Assembly: GCF_021538895.1 (NCBI RefSeq)
Contig: NZ_JADDRL010000001.1
Coordinates: 62,001 to 126,000, forward strand
From: Streptomyces olivochromogenes
GTDB taxonomy: Bacteria; Actinomycetota; Actinomycetes; Streptomycetales; Streptomycetaceae
Direction of reading: 5' to 3'
DNA: 64,000 bases
Of the stretch, positions 8,385-16,328 are shown in pieces. The notes under the pieces are model-generated. The model was not told where the DNA came from and searched no databases. It worked only from the letters and a program-made list of their open reading frames with translations. Position 1 is the stretch's first letter. Each line of letters opens with the position of its first letter. Both the position numbers and the translations under genes were made by a program.

Positions 8385-9578
8385 ATGAGACGTGGAACGG
8401 ACAGCACCGGCTTACGGCGTTCGGCGGCCGCTCTGGTCGCCCTGATGGTCGCTGTCGCGGCCCTCGTGATCGGCAGCGGACCGGCACAGGCAGCCCCCGC
8501 CGCGTCGACCGGTCGGGCCACGGCCGGTCGGGCCTCGGCCGCGACGGTGGACCTGTCGCGCTGGATGGGCGACATGCACGGCTATCTCGACAACCAGCCG
8601 CTCAACCGGATCGCGATGCCGGGCAGTCACGACTCCGGCAGCTGGAGCATTCCGGCCGACCCCGGCCTGTGCACCAGTGGCTGGTCCTACAACGTCGCCA
8701 AGCTGGACCCACGCCTGGCCGCCAGCATCTCGCGGGCCCAGAGCGGCAGTCTCACCGACCAGCTCGACGAGGGCGCCCGCTATCTCGATCTGCGGCTGTG
8801 CTTCGAGGGCGGACAGTGGAGGACCTTCCACGGCGCCCCGATGGGAGGGCTGTTCTTCGACGAGACCTCGGGCGAGGCGGCCTCGATCAAGCGCTGGATC
8901 GACGATCACCCTTCGGAGGTCGTCATCATCAACGTGTCCGCCGCTGTCCCGGCAGGCGCCGACGCGAAGGAACCGCTGACCAGGTTGCGGGACCTGTTCG
9001 GCTTCCACGTGGCCACGCGCACCGAGCTGTCCCCGACCTCCGCCTACGGCGACTTCGTGAAGGCCGGGAAGAACGTCGTACTCGTCGACTCGTCGGCAGC
9101 GCTCGACCAGCCGTGGGCCTGGCACGCGGACAGCATCTCCGACCGCGGCAGCTACCCGGCCGGCGATCCGTCCTGGTGGGAGATCCTCAAGGCCTTCTTC
9201 AACGGCAGCCCGCCACAGCCGATCTACGACCAGACGCTGTCCCTGAACCAGGCTGCCCTCGCCCGCGACCCGGGCGCGGACGCCGGCCGGTTCTTCGTGC
9301 TGGCGAGCATCGTCCAGCCGGATCTGCAGATACCGCAGCTGTTCCTGATCCGGTTGCTGTCGCCGTTCTTCCCCGCTTCGGTCCGGGACAACTACCTCAT
9401 GTACCTCGCGAATGGCCTGAACCCTCAGCTGGTCACCAAGCTGCGGATGGACTGGCGAGCAACTGAACTGGCCCGCAACATGAACATCGTTGCGATCGAC
9501 GACTTGGGCCACCGGCCGCAGGGCGACCTTCAACGCGCCGTCATCGACATCAACACCCTTCCCGGCAGGGCCACCTGA
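8385..9578 (+). CDS. secreted phosphatidylinositol-specific phospholipase C
   Basis: A 397-residue exported enzyme expected to cleave phosphatidylinositol into diacylglycerol and inositol phosphate. A signal peptide (about residues 12-38, ending in AQAAPA) is followed by the PI-PLC X domain. IAMPGSHDSGSW near residue 80 and YLDLRLC...RTFHGAP near 135-150 supply the two catalytic histidines. The start at 8385 has AAGGAGG upstream; the longer frame to 8172 lacks a binding site and overlaps the divergent PHP gene. It is divergent from the Tat-exported PHP hydrolase, and the two may share promoter space. A second secreted phospholipase (type D) starts near the right edge. Confidence 0.88.
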   Translation: MRRGTDSTGLRRSAAALVALMVAVAALVIGSGPAQAAPAASTGRATAGRASAATVDLSRWMGDMHGYLDNQPLNRIAMPGSHDSGSWSIPADPGLCTSGWSYNVAKLDPRLAASISRAQSGSLTDQLDEGARYLDLRLCFEGGQWRTFHGAPMGGLFFDETSGEAASIKRWIDDHPSEVVIINVSAAVPAGADAKEPLTRLRDLFGFHVATRTELSPTSAYGDFVKAGKNVVLVDSSAALDQPWAWHADSISDRGSYPAGDPSWWEILKAFFNGSPPQPIYDQTLSLNQAALARDPGADAGRFFVLASIVQPDLQIPQLFLIRLLSPFFPASVRDNYLMYLANGLNPQLVTKLRMDWRATELARNMNIVAIDDLGHRPQGDLQRAVIDINTLPGRAT

Positions 9579-9590
9579 CGACCACTCACA

Positions 9591-9620
9591 TCCGTCGGGT
9601 CCAGGCATGGGCCCGACGGA
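9591..9620. terminator. strong hairpin terminator
   Basis: TCCGTCGGGTCC (9591-9602) pairs with GGGCCCGACGGA (9609-9620), a 12-bp stem with one G-U pair and a six-base loop. It lies 13 bases after the phospholipase C stop and before the end of the convergent tetR gene. Confidence 0.75.
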
Positions 9621-9705
9621 CTTCGGTACGACACCCCGCCCTCCCCCAGCCCCATCGGCGTCGCTCCTCGGGCTTCGACGCGGCCGAGGAGACGGCACAC
9701 ACGCC

Positions 9706-10377
9706 TCAGGCGTTCGCGGCGGACGACCCCACGCCGAGGCCGGTGAGGAAGGCGGCGAGGACGCGGATCAGGCGGGGTTCCACCTCGACGACGGCATGGC
9801 TGAGCCGGGGGTCGCTGGTATAGAGCTCTCGCAGGCGGGGGCCGGGAGTGGCCATCTGCCACAGCGCCCCCGCCAGGCTCGTCGCCGTGGCGATGGTGTC
9901 GACGGTCTGCAGTTCGGTCAGCCCCAGCAGTCGGTGCAGCTCGCCGCCGATCAGTTCGATCTCGTGGAGCGTCACCAGCTTGAAGGACCGCACCGACTCG
10001 GCCGACACGTTCCGCTCAAGGTTCAGGGGCGCCTGTGCGAGCAGGTCGCAGAACATGGGGCGCGCCGCCAGCGTGCCGGCGATGACCTCGGCGACCTCGG
10101 CCGGCGTGGCGTGCTCCCGGCGTTCGAGGTCGCCGCGCAGGTCGGCGGACCACTGCCGCCAGCCCTCCGCGGTCAGTTCGAGGAAGATCTGCTCTTTTGT
10201 CTCGAAGTAGCGCAGCAGCGCTGACTTGTGCATGCCCACGACCGCGGCGATGTCGGTGAGCGTGACGTCGCGCACACCACACTGACGCCCCAGCGTGCGG
10301 GCGGCGTCCAGGATCGCCTCTTCTCGCGCCTGTTTGGCCTCGGCGCTGCGCGCACGCTGAAAGACGGACTCGCTCAT
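9706..10377 (-). CDS. TetR-family repressor
   Basis: A 223-residue DNA-binding regulator. The N-terminal TetR helix-turn-helix is plain: EEAILDAARTLGRQCGVRDVTLTDIAAVVGMHKSALLRYFETKEQI (quoted here only as its positions, about residues 16-62). The rest is a helical ligand-binding domain. Several in-frame ATGs lie between 10377 and 10389, and no ribosome binding site is visible, so the start is uncertain and the message may be leaderless. It is divergent from an SDR gene, and the gap carries two copies of AACGGTGTTGC. It probably represses both itself and the SDR gene, with an SDR substrate or product as a possible inducer. Confidence 0.88.
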   Translation of the reverse strand: MSESVFQRARSAEAKQAREEAILDAARTLGRQCGVRDVTLTDIAAVVGMHKSALLRYFETKEQIFLELTAEGWRQWSADLRGDLERREHATPAEVAEVIAGTLAARPMFCDLLAQAPLNLERNVSAESVRSFKLVTLHEIELIGGELHRLLGLTELQTVDTIATATSLAGALWQMATPGPRLRELYTSDPRLSHAVVEVEPRLIRVLAAFLTGLGVGSSAANA

Positions 10378-10402
10378 GCAGGACATCATAGAAAGTTTTA
10401 AG

Positions 10403-10437
10403 GCAACGGTGTTGCGTTATTAAGAGAACGGTGTTGC
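10403..10437. promoter_or_regulatory. twin TetR operator between tetR and SDR genes
   Basis: GCAACGGTGTTGC (10403-10415) is a palindrome, and its AACGGTGTTGC core recurs at 10427-10437, exactly 22 bp later, about two helical turns. Both lie in the 69-base divergent gap. The spacing would put two dimers on the same DNA face. This is inferred from sequence only. Confidence 0.6.
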
Positions 10438-10446
10438 ACTAAGTGC

Positions 10447-11313
10447 ATGAGTACACAAGATCCCCTGGTCTGGTTCATCACCGGTTCGTCGCGCGGCCTC
10501 GGCCGCGAGCTGGTCGCCGCCGCCCTGGAGGCCGGCGACCGCGTCGTGGCCACGGCCCGGCGCCCCGAGGCCCTCGCGGAAGCGTTCAGCGAGTACGGCG
10601 ACCGCGTCCTCCCCCTCCCCCTGGACGTCACCAGTGCGGACGCGGCCCGCGAGGCCGTAGAGGCGGCCGTCGCACGCTTCGGGCGCGTCGACGTGATCGT
10701 GAACAATGCCGGGTACGCGAACCTGTCGCCCATCGAGACCGCGGACGACGCCGACTTCCGCGCCCAGTTCGAGACGAACTTCTGGGGCGTCTACAACGTC
10801 ACGAAGGCCGCGCTCCCCACCCTGCGCCGGCAGGGGGCGGGCACCGTCGTGCAATTCTCCTCCGTCGGGGGGCGGGTCGGCGGATCGCCGGGCATAGCCT
10901 CGTACCAAGCGGCCAAGTTCGCGGTCGACGGCTTCAGCCGCGTCCTCGCCACGGAGACCGCACCGTTCGGCGTGCGGGTCATGGTCGTCGAACCCAGCGG
11001 CTTCGCCACCGACTGGGCCGGCTCCTCCATGACGGTCCACGACATCCCCGACGCCTACGACCAGACGGTCGGCGCGATGAACCGCCGTGTGCGACAGGCC
11101 GCCGACGGCGCGGCCGGAGACCCTCGCCGGGCAGCCGAGATCATCGTGCGGACCGTACGACGCGACGAGATCCCGAGTCATCTCCTGCTGGGCGTGAACG
11201 CCGTGACCATGGCGCTGGACTACTCCCACCGCCAGCTCACGGAGGCGACCACCTGGGAGAAGGTGAGCCGATCGGCCGACTTCGACGAGCCCTACCCCGC
11301 ACAACTCCCATGA
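10447..11313 (+). CDS. short-chain dehydrogenase/reductase (SDR)
   Basis: A 288-residue classical SDR that should use NADP(H) to oxidise or reduce a carbonyl. The glycine motif TGSSRGLG (about residues 12-19) is followed by ATARRP, suggesting NADP preference. NNAG (about 88) and the catalytic SSVGGR...YQAAK (Ser and Tyr-x-x-x-Lys near 138-156) are intact. It starts ten bases after the second operator copy and has no ribosome binding site. This fits control by the divergent TetR regulator and perhaps leaderless translation. The substrate is unknown. Confidence 0.88.
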   Translation: MSTQDPLVWFITGSSRGLGRELVAAALEAGDRVVATARRPEALAEAFSEYGDRVLPLPLDVTSADAAREAVEAAVARFGRVDVIVNNAGYANLSPIETADDADFRAQFETNFWGVYNVTKAALPTLRRQGAGTVVQFSSVGGRVGGSPGIASYQAAKFAVDGFSRVLATETAPFGVRVMVVEPSGFATDWAGSSMTVHDIPDAYDQTVGAMNRRVRQAADGAAGDPRRAAEIIVRTVRRDEIPSHLLLGVNAVTMALDYSHRQLTEATTWEKVSRSADFDEPYPAQLP

Positions 11314-11359
11314 AGCGCAAGGGTTTTCGGCGGCGCGTCACCCGCACCAGTCCGATGGC

Positions 11360-11824
11360 TCAGCTTTCAGTGATGAGTGCCTGAGCCCGACGAGCGATTT
11401 CGTCCGGGGTCAGGTCCTCTACGTGCGTCAGCAGGACCCAGACGTGTCCGTAGGGATCCCGCAGGATGGCCGTGCGGTCGCCGTGAAACTGGTCGGTCGG
11501 CGGCTGCAGAAGTTCCGCGCCGGCCGCGACGGCCCGCTGCGCAAGTGCGTCGACATCATCGACGAAGGCGTGCAGCCCCACGGTCGTACCGCCGAGGCCG
11601 GTCGGTGCGGCGAATATCGGGCCCTCGGCATCGCCCAGCATGATGGTGGATCCCTGAATGCTGATCTCCGCGTGCAGAATGCGCCCGTCCGGCTGGCCCA
11701 GACGGAACAGTTCCTCGGCCCCGAACGCCTTGCTGTAGAAGTCGATCGCGTTCGCGGCACCATCGATCATCACGTGTGCGATCACGGCGTTGCGGTAATG
11801 CTCGGGAACGGTGGTCGCGGCCAT
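11360..11824 (-). CDS. VOC-superfamily protein (PhnB/glyoxalase-like)
   Basis: A 154-residue vicinal-oxygen-chelate protein with two beta-alpha-beta-beta-beta halves. It contains DGAANAIDFYSKAFGAEEL near the start, then GRILHAEISIQGSTIMLGDA, VDDVDALAQRAVAAGAEL and ILRDPYGHVWVLLTHVEDL. The pattern matches the PhnB-like group, many members of which have lost metal-dependent activity. The start is supported by GGGAGG upstream. Function is unknown; candidates include glyoxalase-like or antibiotic-binding roles. Confidence 0.85.
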   Translation of the reverse strand: MAATTVPEHYRNAVIAHVMIDGAANAIDFYSKAFGAEELFRLGQPDGRILHAEISIQGSTIMLGDAEGPIFAAPTGLGGTTVGLHAFVDDVDALAQRAVAAGAELLQPPTDQFHGDRTAILRDPYGHVWVLLTHVEDLTPDEIARRAQALITES

Positions 11825-12191
11825 GGAAATGCCTCCCTGGTTGGCTGATGGCTGACGGCCACGAAGTTAGAAGCTGAACCCAACTTGAGGTCAAGCGCCG
11901 GTCGGCAGCGAACACCCATTGCTCGTCCGGTTCAGGTACGGAGCCAGCTGACTAGGGTCGCCGCAGATCAGGACGGGGTCAGGGCCGGTGGGCCGTACCC
12001 GGAGGTACCGCCCACCCTGGAGCAGCTGGTGTCAGCGCCGGGCAACCCGGCGCAGGCCCCAGGCCCGGACTCGGGCGCTGCCACCGATGCCGACTACGAC
12101 GGCCGCCACAATGAGCAGCGCGGTCGCCGCGGTGTCGAGCGTGACCGGCCGACGAACCGGCAGCAGTGCCAGTGCCCCGTCAGCGCTTGCC
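11825..12191. other. gap holding only a tentative small ORF
   Basis: This 367-base gap lies between two minus-strand genes. It includes the possible 59-residue frame at 12032-12211. The rest reads as shadow sequence with no clear hairpin. Confidence 0.4.
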
Positions 12192-12211
12192 TCACCGTGG
12201 CCCCGCGGCAA
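12032..12211 (-). CDS. possible small single-span membrane protein
   Basis: This frame begins at a TTG (12211) inside the end of the upstream gene and codes for about 59 residues. The order is a short Gly/His-rich start, ALALLPVRRPVTLDTA, a hydrophobic segment ATALLIVAAVVVGIGG, and a basic tail ending RRVARR. The one-helix, positive-tail layout is protein-like. The start codon is weak and no ribosome binding site is clear, so it may be translationally coupled to, or a frameshifted tail of, the 12192-12653 gene. Confidence 0.25.
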   Translation of the reverse strand: MPRGHGEASADGALALLPVRRPVTLDTAATALLIVAAVVVGIGGSARVRAWGLRRVARR

Positions 12212-12653
12212 GCCGCAGCAGCGCGTCGCACAGGACTCCCGGCGAACCGGAGGTGACGCACAGCTTCACGCGGCCGTCGGCGCGGACGACAGCCAGGTCG
12301 GCGTCCTGGTTCGTGCCCGCCGGACGATGATCCGGCGTGAGAATCACGGACCCTCCACGGTCATCGAGCGACCAACTTCCCGCGCCGGTGAGCGTCCCGC
12401 CCGACGAGGTATCGACTGGCAGCCCAACAGCAGAGAACCGTCCGTTGGCGGCAAACTCGACCTGCCCGGTATTGCCGTCCTCTGTCGTCCAGGTCCCGAG
12501 GAGGGAGGACCGCGAGGAGACGACAGCGAACCGGGGCTCCGCGTTGTACAGGTCCATGAGACGCCAGGCGGCCCCGGCGAGGAGCGCAGCAGCCAAGACC
12601 ACGAGCGCCGCGAGACGACGCCATCGCGTCGGCCGCCGATCCCTCTCACTCAC
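12192..12653 (-). CDS. hypothetical membrane-anchored protein
   Basis: A 153-residue protein with a basic N-terminus (residues 1-13) and one membrane segment (RLAALVVLAAALLAGAAWRL). An extracytoplasmic domain of short strands follows: LLGTWTTEDGNTGQVEFAANGRF, GAGSWSLDDRGGSVILT and LAVVRADGRVKLCV. The layout is that of a small lipocalin-like or lipid-binding outer domain. I do not recognise the family, and two cysteines near the end could form a disulfide. Confidence 0.6.
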   Translation of the reverse strand: MSERDRRPTRWRRLAALVVLAAALLAGAAWRLMDLYNAEPRFAVVSSRSSLLGTWTTEDGNTGQVEFAANGRFSAVGLPVDTSSGGTLTGAGSWSLDDRGGSVILTPDHRPAGTNQDADLAVVRADGRVKLCVTSGSPGVLCDALLRLAAGPR

Positions 12654-12754
12654 CGCACATCCCCCACCGCATGCTTGATCATGAATCGGGGACAGTGTGG
12701 CAAAGGGAACCCGTGCGCGTCACCGCATTCCGCTTGCCGTCTCCCACCACGTGC

Positions 12755-13660
12755 TCAGCCCAGATAGAAGTCCTTACGCGCGGCGACGAAAGCCTCAATC
12801 GTCTGAGGGGGTACTCCCGTCACACGTTCCACGTCGTCGGAGGTGCGGTCGTAGCGGTTCTCCTGATGGAGACGACCCATGGTGGCGATGTGTTGTTCGA
12901 CGTGCGGCGGCAGGCCCACCTTCGCGAGGATCTCCTCCCGCCACCGGTCCAACGGCACGTCCACATAGGACACCGGATGCCCCAGCGCCCGCGAGAACTC
13001 GCGAGCAATCTCTGCCATGTCGACGGTGCGTGGCCCGGTCAGTTCATAGACGCGCCCGACGTGCGGGGCTGGGGTACGCAGCACGGTGGCCACTACTCGG
13101 GCGACGTCGTCCACGGCCACCGGCGAGGTGCGCCCGGTACCGAAGGGCAGTGAGATGGTGCCATCGGCCTGGATCGACCGTGCCGCGAGCGTGGTGAACA
13201 GGGGGTTGTCCAGGAACGACGTCGGCCGGATATGGATGACCGGCAGGCCCGACCAGTTCAGGACCTGCTCCGCCAGCCAGTGCAGCCGCTGTTGATGTGA
13301 CTCGCTGGTGCTGGTGGCGGTCATCTGGGACACCGTCATCTGCGAGAGGCCCACCAGGCCGTCCAGCTTCCCGTATTCGCGGGCCACGGAAGCCACCACC
13401 GTTGTCGCCAGCAGATGGTCCGGCGACACGGGCATGGCGAAGTACATCCGCCCGACGTCCTCCAGGGCGGCAGCGACAGTCTCGGGCCGGGTGAGGTCAC
13501 CGACGACCACCTCCGCGCCGAGCGCACGCAGCCCGGCCGCGCGGTCGTCCTCCTTTCGGACCATCACGCGCACCGGCACGTCGTCCGCGCGGAGCCGCTC
13601 CAGGACCGTGCGGCCTACGCCCCCCGCGTTGGCGATGAGGACGAGATTGCTGGCATCCAT
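12755..13660 (-). CDS. NmrA-like NAD(P)-binding reductase
   Basis: A 301-residue atypical SDR of the NmrA/quinone-oxidoreductase type. The cofactor motif NAGGVGRTV (about residues 11-19) is followed by VRVMVRKEDD, DLTRPETVAAALEDV and the usual IHIRPTSFLDN segment. AAGGAG stands before the ATG at 13660. Such proteins bind NADP and act as reductases or redox sensors. One copy of the palindrome found at the marR promoter lies 276 bp upstream, so it may belong to the MarR regulon. Confidence 0.85.
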   Translation of the reverse strand: MDASNLVLIANAGGVGRTVLERLRADDVPVRVMVRKEDDRAAGLRALGAEVVVGDLTRPETVAAALEDVGRMYFAMPVSPDHLLATTVVASVAREYGKLDGLVGLSQMTVSQMTATSTSESHQQRLHWLAEQVLNWSGLPVIHIRPTSFLDNPLFTTLAARSIQADGTISLPFGTGRTSPVAVDDVARVVATVLRTPAPHVGRVYELTGPRTVDMAEIAREFSRALGHPVSYVDVPLDRWREEILAKVGLPPHVEQHIATMGRLHQENRYDRTSDDVERVTGVPPQTIEAFVAARKDFYLG

Positions 13661-13874
13661 GACTGGATCTCCTTCTGGGGCTGGGGGCGTGAACGTCGAT
13701 CACACGAGGCTTGTGCGTACGAGGCGTGTCCGGGATACGGGTGCTGCTCCGCCGGGCGGCGATTCCAGCAACACCAAGTGGGGGCAGCCGACGCCGACGG
13801 GCCTCGAAGTCCCGGTGACCGGTGATGGTTCGGAGTGCCGGCGGCACTCGCCCGCGCGAGAAGCGAGGAAGGAC

Positions 13875-13898
13875 GGCGGATGGCGGATGGCGGATGGC
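13875..13898. repeat. three tandem GGCGGAT heptamers
   Basis: GGCGGAT occurs three times in a row, followed by GGC. It lies outside any called gene, between the operator copy and the NmrA-like gene, so it could alter promoter-to-gene distance if it slips. Confidence 0.85.
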
Positions 13899-13935
13899 AG
13901 CGACGGGGCCCGCCGCGGGATCAGGGCCAACCTCA

Positions 13936-13955
13936 ATAGGAGCATATGCTCGTAT
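13936..13955. promoter_or_regulatory. MarR-type operator, copy 1
   Basis: ATAGGAGCATATGCTCGTAT is a near-perfect palindrome centred on GAGCATATGCTC. The same element, reverse-complemented, occurs exactly at 14645-14664, and a variant occurs at 14546-14565 in front of marR. Confidence 0.7.
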
Positions 13956-14064
13956 CAACGAAGAGGCAAGAAGAGATCCCGGATCACACCCAGCAGCCCA
14001 CGACGGCCGACGCCCCCACCGGCAGCCAGGTCACACCCAGCAGCGGCACCGCAAGAGCCCCGCC

Positions 14065-14517
14065 TCACTCAGCCCAAGGCGTGAAGCCGGTCTGCAGAAC
14101 GACTTCGAGGGCCGCGCGCAAGCGGGCCGCGTCGTCGGCCCCGAAGCGCTCCTCGAACTGAGCCTGCATCTCCTGCCACAGCGGCAGCGCCGCCTTCATC
14201 CGGGAGACGCCCTCCGGCGTGATCGTGACGATCCGAGCGCGACGATCGGCAGCCGACGGCTCGACGGTCACCAGACCCTCCCGCGCCAGCGGCTTGAGGT
14301 TCGAAGCCATCGTCGTACGGTCCATCGCGATCATCTCGGCGAGATTGGTGATCGTCATTTCCCCATGGGCACTGAGCTTCTGCAGGATGCTGAACTGCGT
14401 CGCACGGAGACCGGCCGAGGCCAGAGCCTTGTCGTACGTCGCGCCGATGTACCGGGCCGCCTTGCGGAGAGCCAGGTTGTTGCACGAATCCTCGGCGTTC
14501 GCCGGCGTAGCGACCAT
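14065..14517 (-). CDS. MarR-family transcriptional regulator
   Basis: A 150-residue winged-helix regulator, probably a dimeric repressor released by a small molecule or oxidant. It shows LRATQFSILQKLSAHGEMTITNLAEMI (helix-turn-helix), then DRTTMASNLKPLAREGLV and the wing SAADRRARIVTITPEG. The ATG at 14517 is chosen because AGGAGG lies 5 bases upstream; ATGs at 14520 and 14544 are alternatives, the last directly abutting the operator. Its own promoter carries the palindrome at 14546-14565. A Cys near residue 12 may or may not be a sensor. Confidence 0.88.
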   Translation of the reverse strand: MVATPANAEDSCNNLALRKAARYIGATYDKALASAGLRATQFSILQKLSAHGEMTITNLAEMIAMDRTTMASNLKPLAREGLVTVEPSAADRRARIVTITPEGVSRMKAALPLWQEMQAQFEERFGADDAARLRAALEVVLQTGFTPWAE

Positions 14518-14545
14518 CATGCCCTCCTGAGCGTCTCCATCCATG

Positions 14546-14565
14546 ATAGGAGCACATACTCTCAT
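14546..14565. promoter_or_regulatory. MarR-type operator, copy 2 (autoregulation)
   Basis: ATAGGAGCACATACTCTCAT is a variant of the palindrome at 13936 and 14645, with the half-site GAGCA/TACTC less symmetric. It lies just upstream of marR. A weaker site at the repressor's own gene is a common autoregulation pattern. Confidence 0.6.
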
Positions 14566-14644
14566 CGTAAAGCGCCAGGTCAGGCGCATCTACGGTGACC
14601 CATGAACCGGTCGCCCCGGCGACTCACCCTTGCCGACCACCCCG

Positions 14645-14664
14645 ATACGAGCATATGCTCCTAT
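14645..14664. promoter_or_regulatory. MarR-type operator, copy 3
   Basis: ATACGAGCATATGCTCCTAT is the exact reverse complement of the element at 13936-13955. It lies about 90 bases before the start of the secreted-protein gene at 14752, suggesting that this gene is under MarR control. Confidence 0.7.
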
Positions 14665-14704
14665 CGGCATGGTGAGCACGCCCCAGCCGTCCCACCACAG
14701 CACA

Positions 14705-14729
14705 GCAGCCGCACGTGGCGTGCGGCTGC
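14705..14729 (+). other. 5' leader hairpin
   Basis: GCAGCCGCAC (14705-14714) pairs perfectly with GTGCGGCTGC (14720-14729) around a five-base loop. It lies between the operator and the ribosome binding site of the secreted-protein gene. It could stabilise the message or act as an attenuator. Confidence 0.5.
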
Positions 14730-14751
14730 GCTTCATGAAAAGGAATCGATC

Positions 14752-15498
14752 ATGTCCATCAAGAACAAGGCGTTCTCCGTCGCGGCGACGGTCCTGCTGG
14801 TCGGCGGCGCCACCGCCGCGGGGACGTTGTCCGCGAGTGCGGCGACTCCGCAGTGCGGCGAGCACTGCATCGACATCTACAACAAGAAGCTCGGCACCGC
14901 GGACCACCCCCGCTACGTCGAGGCCGTCCACCAGGGGGTGGCGAAGGTCGGCCAGCCGACTGTTCTGCAGCGCGCGAGCAGCTCCGACCCGGCGGAGGAC
15001 TTCCTCCCCCGCGTCGGCAAGGTGTCCGACTTCTACAAGGCCCACCTGGTCTCGTCCGAGGTGAACCGCCACTACGGCAACCTCCGCGCGGCGCAGATCC
15101 AGTACGCCCCCTTCGGCAAGGCCAGCGGCCTGTGCGTGGGTCTGGCCACCACCGCGTACCAGAACGAGGGACTCACCCTGCAGTCGTGCGGCCTGCCGGG
15201 CAAGACGGTGTGGATCGTCGACACCAAGGATTCGCCCGCGACCGCGGCCGACAACTACTTCCCACTGGTCAACGGATCCACCACGGACGTCAAGCACCCG
15301 TACGCGATGACCTACCAGAGCCACGCCCAGCGGGGCCTCGGTCACTGGAGCCACGGTCGCGGGAATCACGGTCACTGGAGCCACGCACGCTCGAACAAGC
15401 ATCTGCCTGCGCAGATCCAGGTCCGCAAGCTGATGGGCAACCCGGCCCACGTCCCCGACAGCCAGCTCTGGGGTACGAACCTCGGCGTCGTGAAGTAG
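14752..15498 (+). CDS. secreted hypothetical protein, probable MarR-regulon member
   Basis: A 248-residue exported protein. Residues 1-31 form a signal peptide ending ASAATP. The mature part begins with a Cys pair (QCGEHCID) and later has GLCVGLATTAYQNEGLTLQSCGLPG, which recalls a lectin-like Cys-paired beta fold. A Gly/His-rich stretch with two GHWSH copies (about residues 190-208) might bind metal. The family is not recognised beyond its being common in Streptomyces. AAAGGAA precedes the ATG. The upstream palindrome links it to the marR gene. Confidence 0.75.
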   Translation: MSIKNKAFSVAATVLLVGGATAAGTLSASAATPQCGEHCIDIYNKKLGTADHPRYVEAVHQGVAKVGQPTVLQRASSSDPAEDFLPRVGKVSDFYKAHLVSSEVNRHYGNLRAAQIQYAPFGKASGLCVGLATTAYQNEGLTLQSCGLPGKTVWIVDTKDSPATAADNYFPLVNGSTTDVKHPYAMTYQSHAQRGLGHWSHGRGNHGHWSHARSNKHLPAQIQVRKLMGNPAHVPDSQLWGTNLGVVK

Positions 15499-15622
15499 AC
15501 CAACGGATTCGGCAGTGGAGGCAAGGGGCCAGCGCGTCCGCAACAGGGACCGCAACCAGCGGATCGGAGCACGCTCGCGCCGTGACGCCGCGGGCGTGAG
15601 CCAAATAGAATTCGAGTTGTTA

Positions 15623-15640
15623 TGTCTGCTATTGCGGACA
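15623..15640. promoter_or_regulatory. imperfect palindrome before the nitrile hydratase operon
   Basis: TGTCTGC-TATT-GCGGACA is a dyad with one mismatch, in the A/T-rich stretch 17 bases before nthB. It may be an operator or overlap the promoter. No regulator is assigned. Confidence 0.3.
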
Positions 15641-15656
15641 AATGAGAGGTTATGCC

Positions 15657-16328
15657 ATGGATGGTATTGCCGACATGGGCGGCACCCAGGGATGGGGGCC
15701 CGTACATCCACCGAGACCTGATGAACCGGTCTTCGCGGAGGACTGGCAGCGCAAGGCGTTCGCGCTGGCGATTCTCTCCAGCCGCCTCGCCTGTGGCGGT
15801 GTCAACACGGACGCCTTCCGGCACGCGCTGGAGCGCTTGGACCGAGCCGCCTACTTCGACGACGGCTACTTCGGGCGCTGGTTCAACGGCGGCGAGCTGA
15901 TGCTCACCGAGCGCTCCATCCTGGCGCCGGGCGCGATCGAGGCCCGCGCGCGCAGCCTGCGTGGCGAACACGTCGAGGAACCGCCGATCCCCGAGCCCGC
16001 CAGGCCCCACTACGCGCCCACCGCGGAAGGCTCGCTGCGTTCCGTGGACACCGCGCCGGCCTTCGCCGTCGGAGAGCGCGTACGCGCCAAGAACGTGTCG
16101 GTACCCGGGCACACCCGGCTGCCGGGCTACGTCCGGGGACACATCGGCGTCGTCGATGTCATCCAGCCCGCCCACGTGCTGCCCGACACCAACGCGCACT
16201 TCCTGGGCGAGAACCCCCAGTACGTCTACACGGTGCGGTTCGACTCCCGCGAAGTGTGGGGCGCCGACGCCGAACGCTTCGCCCTCACCGTGGAGATGTA
16301 CGAGAGCTACCTGGAGACCACCGCATGA
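15657..16328 (+). CDS. nthB: nitrile hydratase beta subunit
   Basis: A 223-residue beta subunit of the alpha-beta nitrile hydratase that adds water to nitriles to give amides. It starts [16 protein letters not shown], the standard beta N-terminus, and ends with the barrel-like domain: [29 protein letters not shown] and [18 protein letters not shown] lies 6-7 bases before the ATG at 15657. The stop overlaps the alpha start (ATGA), indicating coupled translation. The beta-alpha-activator order is typical of cobalt enzymes. Confidence 0.93.
   Translation: MDGIADMGGTQGWGPVHPPRPDEPVFAEDWQRKAFALAILSSRLACGGVNTDAFRHALERLDRAAYFDDGYFGRWFNGGELMLTERSILAPGAIEARARSLRGEHVEEPPIPEPARPHYAPTAEGSLRSVDTAPAFAVGERVRAKNVSVPGHTRLPGYVRGHIGVVDVIQPAHVLPDTNAHFLGENPQYVYTVRFDSREVWGADAERFALTVEMYESYLETTA

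Larger units (their letters stand above)
13661..14064. other. gap between the NmrA-like gene and marR
   Basis: This 404-base gap separates two minus-strand genes. It holds a MarR-type operator copy (13936-13955), a short tandem repeat (13875-13898) and two direct copies of TCACACCCAGCAGC near 13984 and 14030. Open frames in it look like shadows. Confidence 0.5.

Noticed and set aside
13497..13958. Minus-strand frame covering the gap between the NmrA-like gene and the operator copy
   Set aside because: It overlaps the NmrA-like start region and is Arg/Pro-rich. The ATG beside the operator (13945) is probably coincidental.
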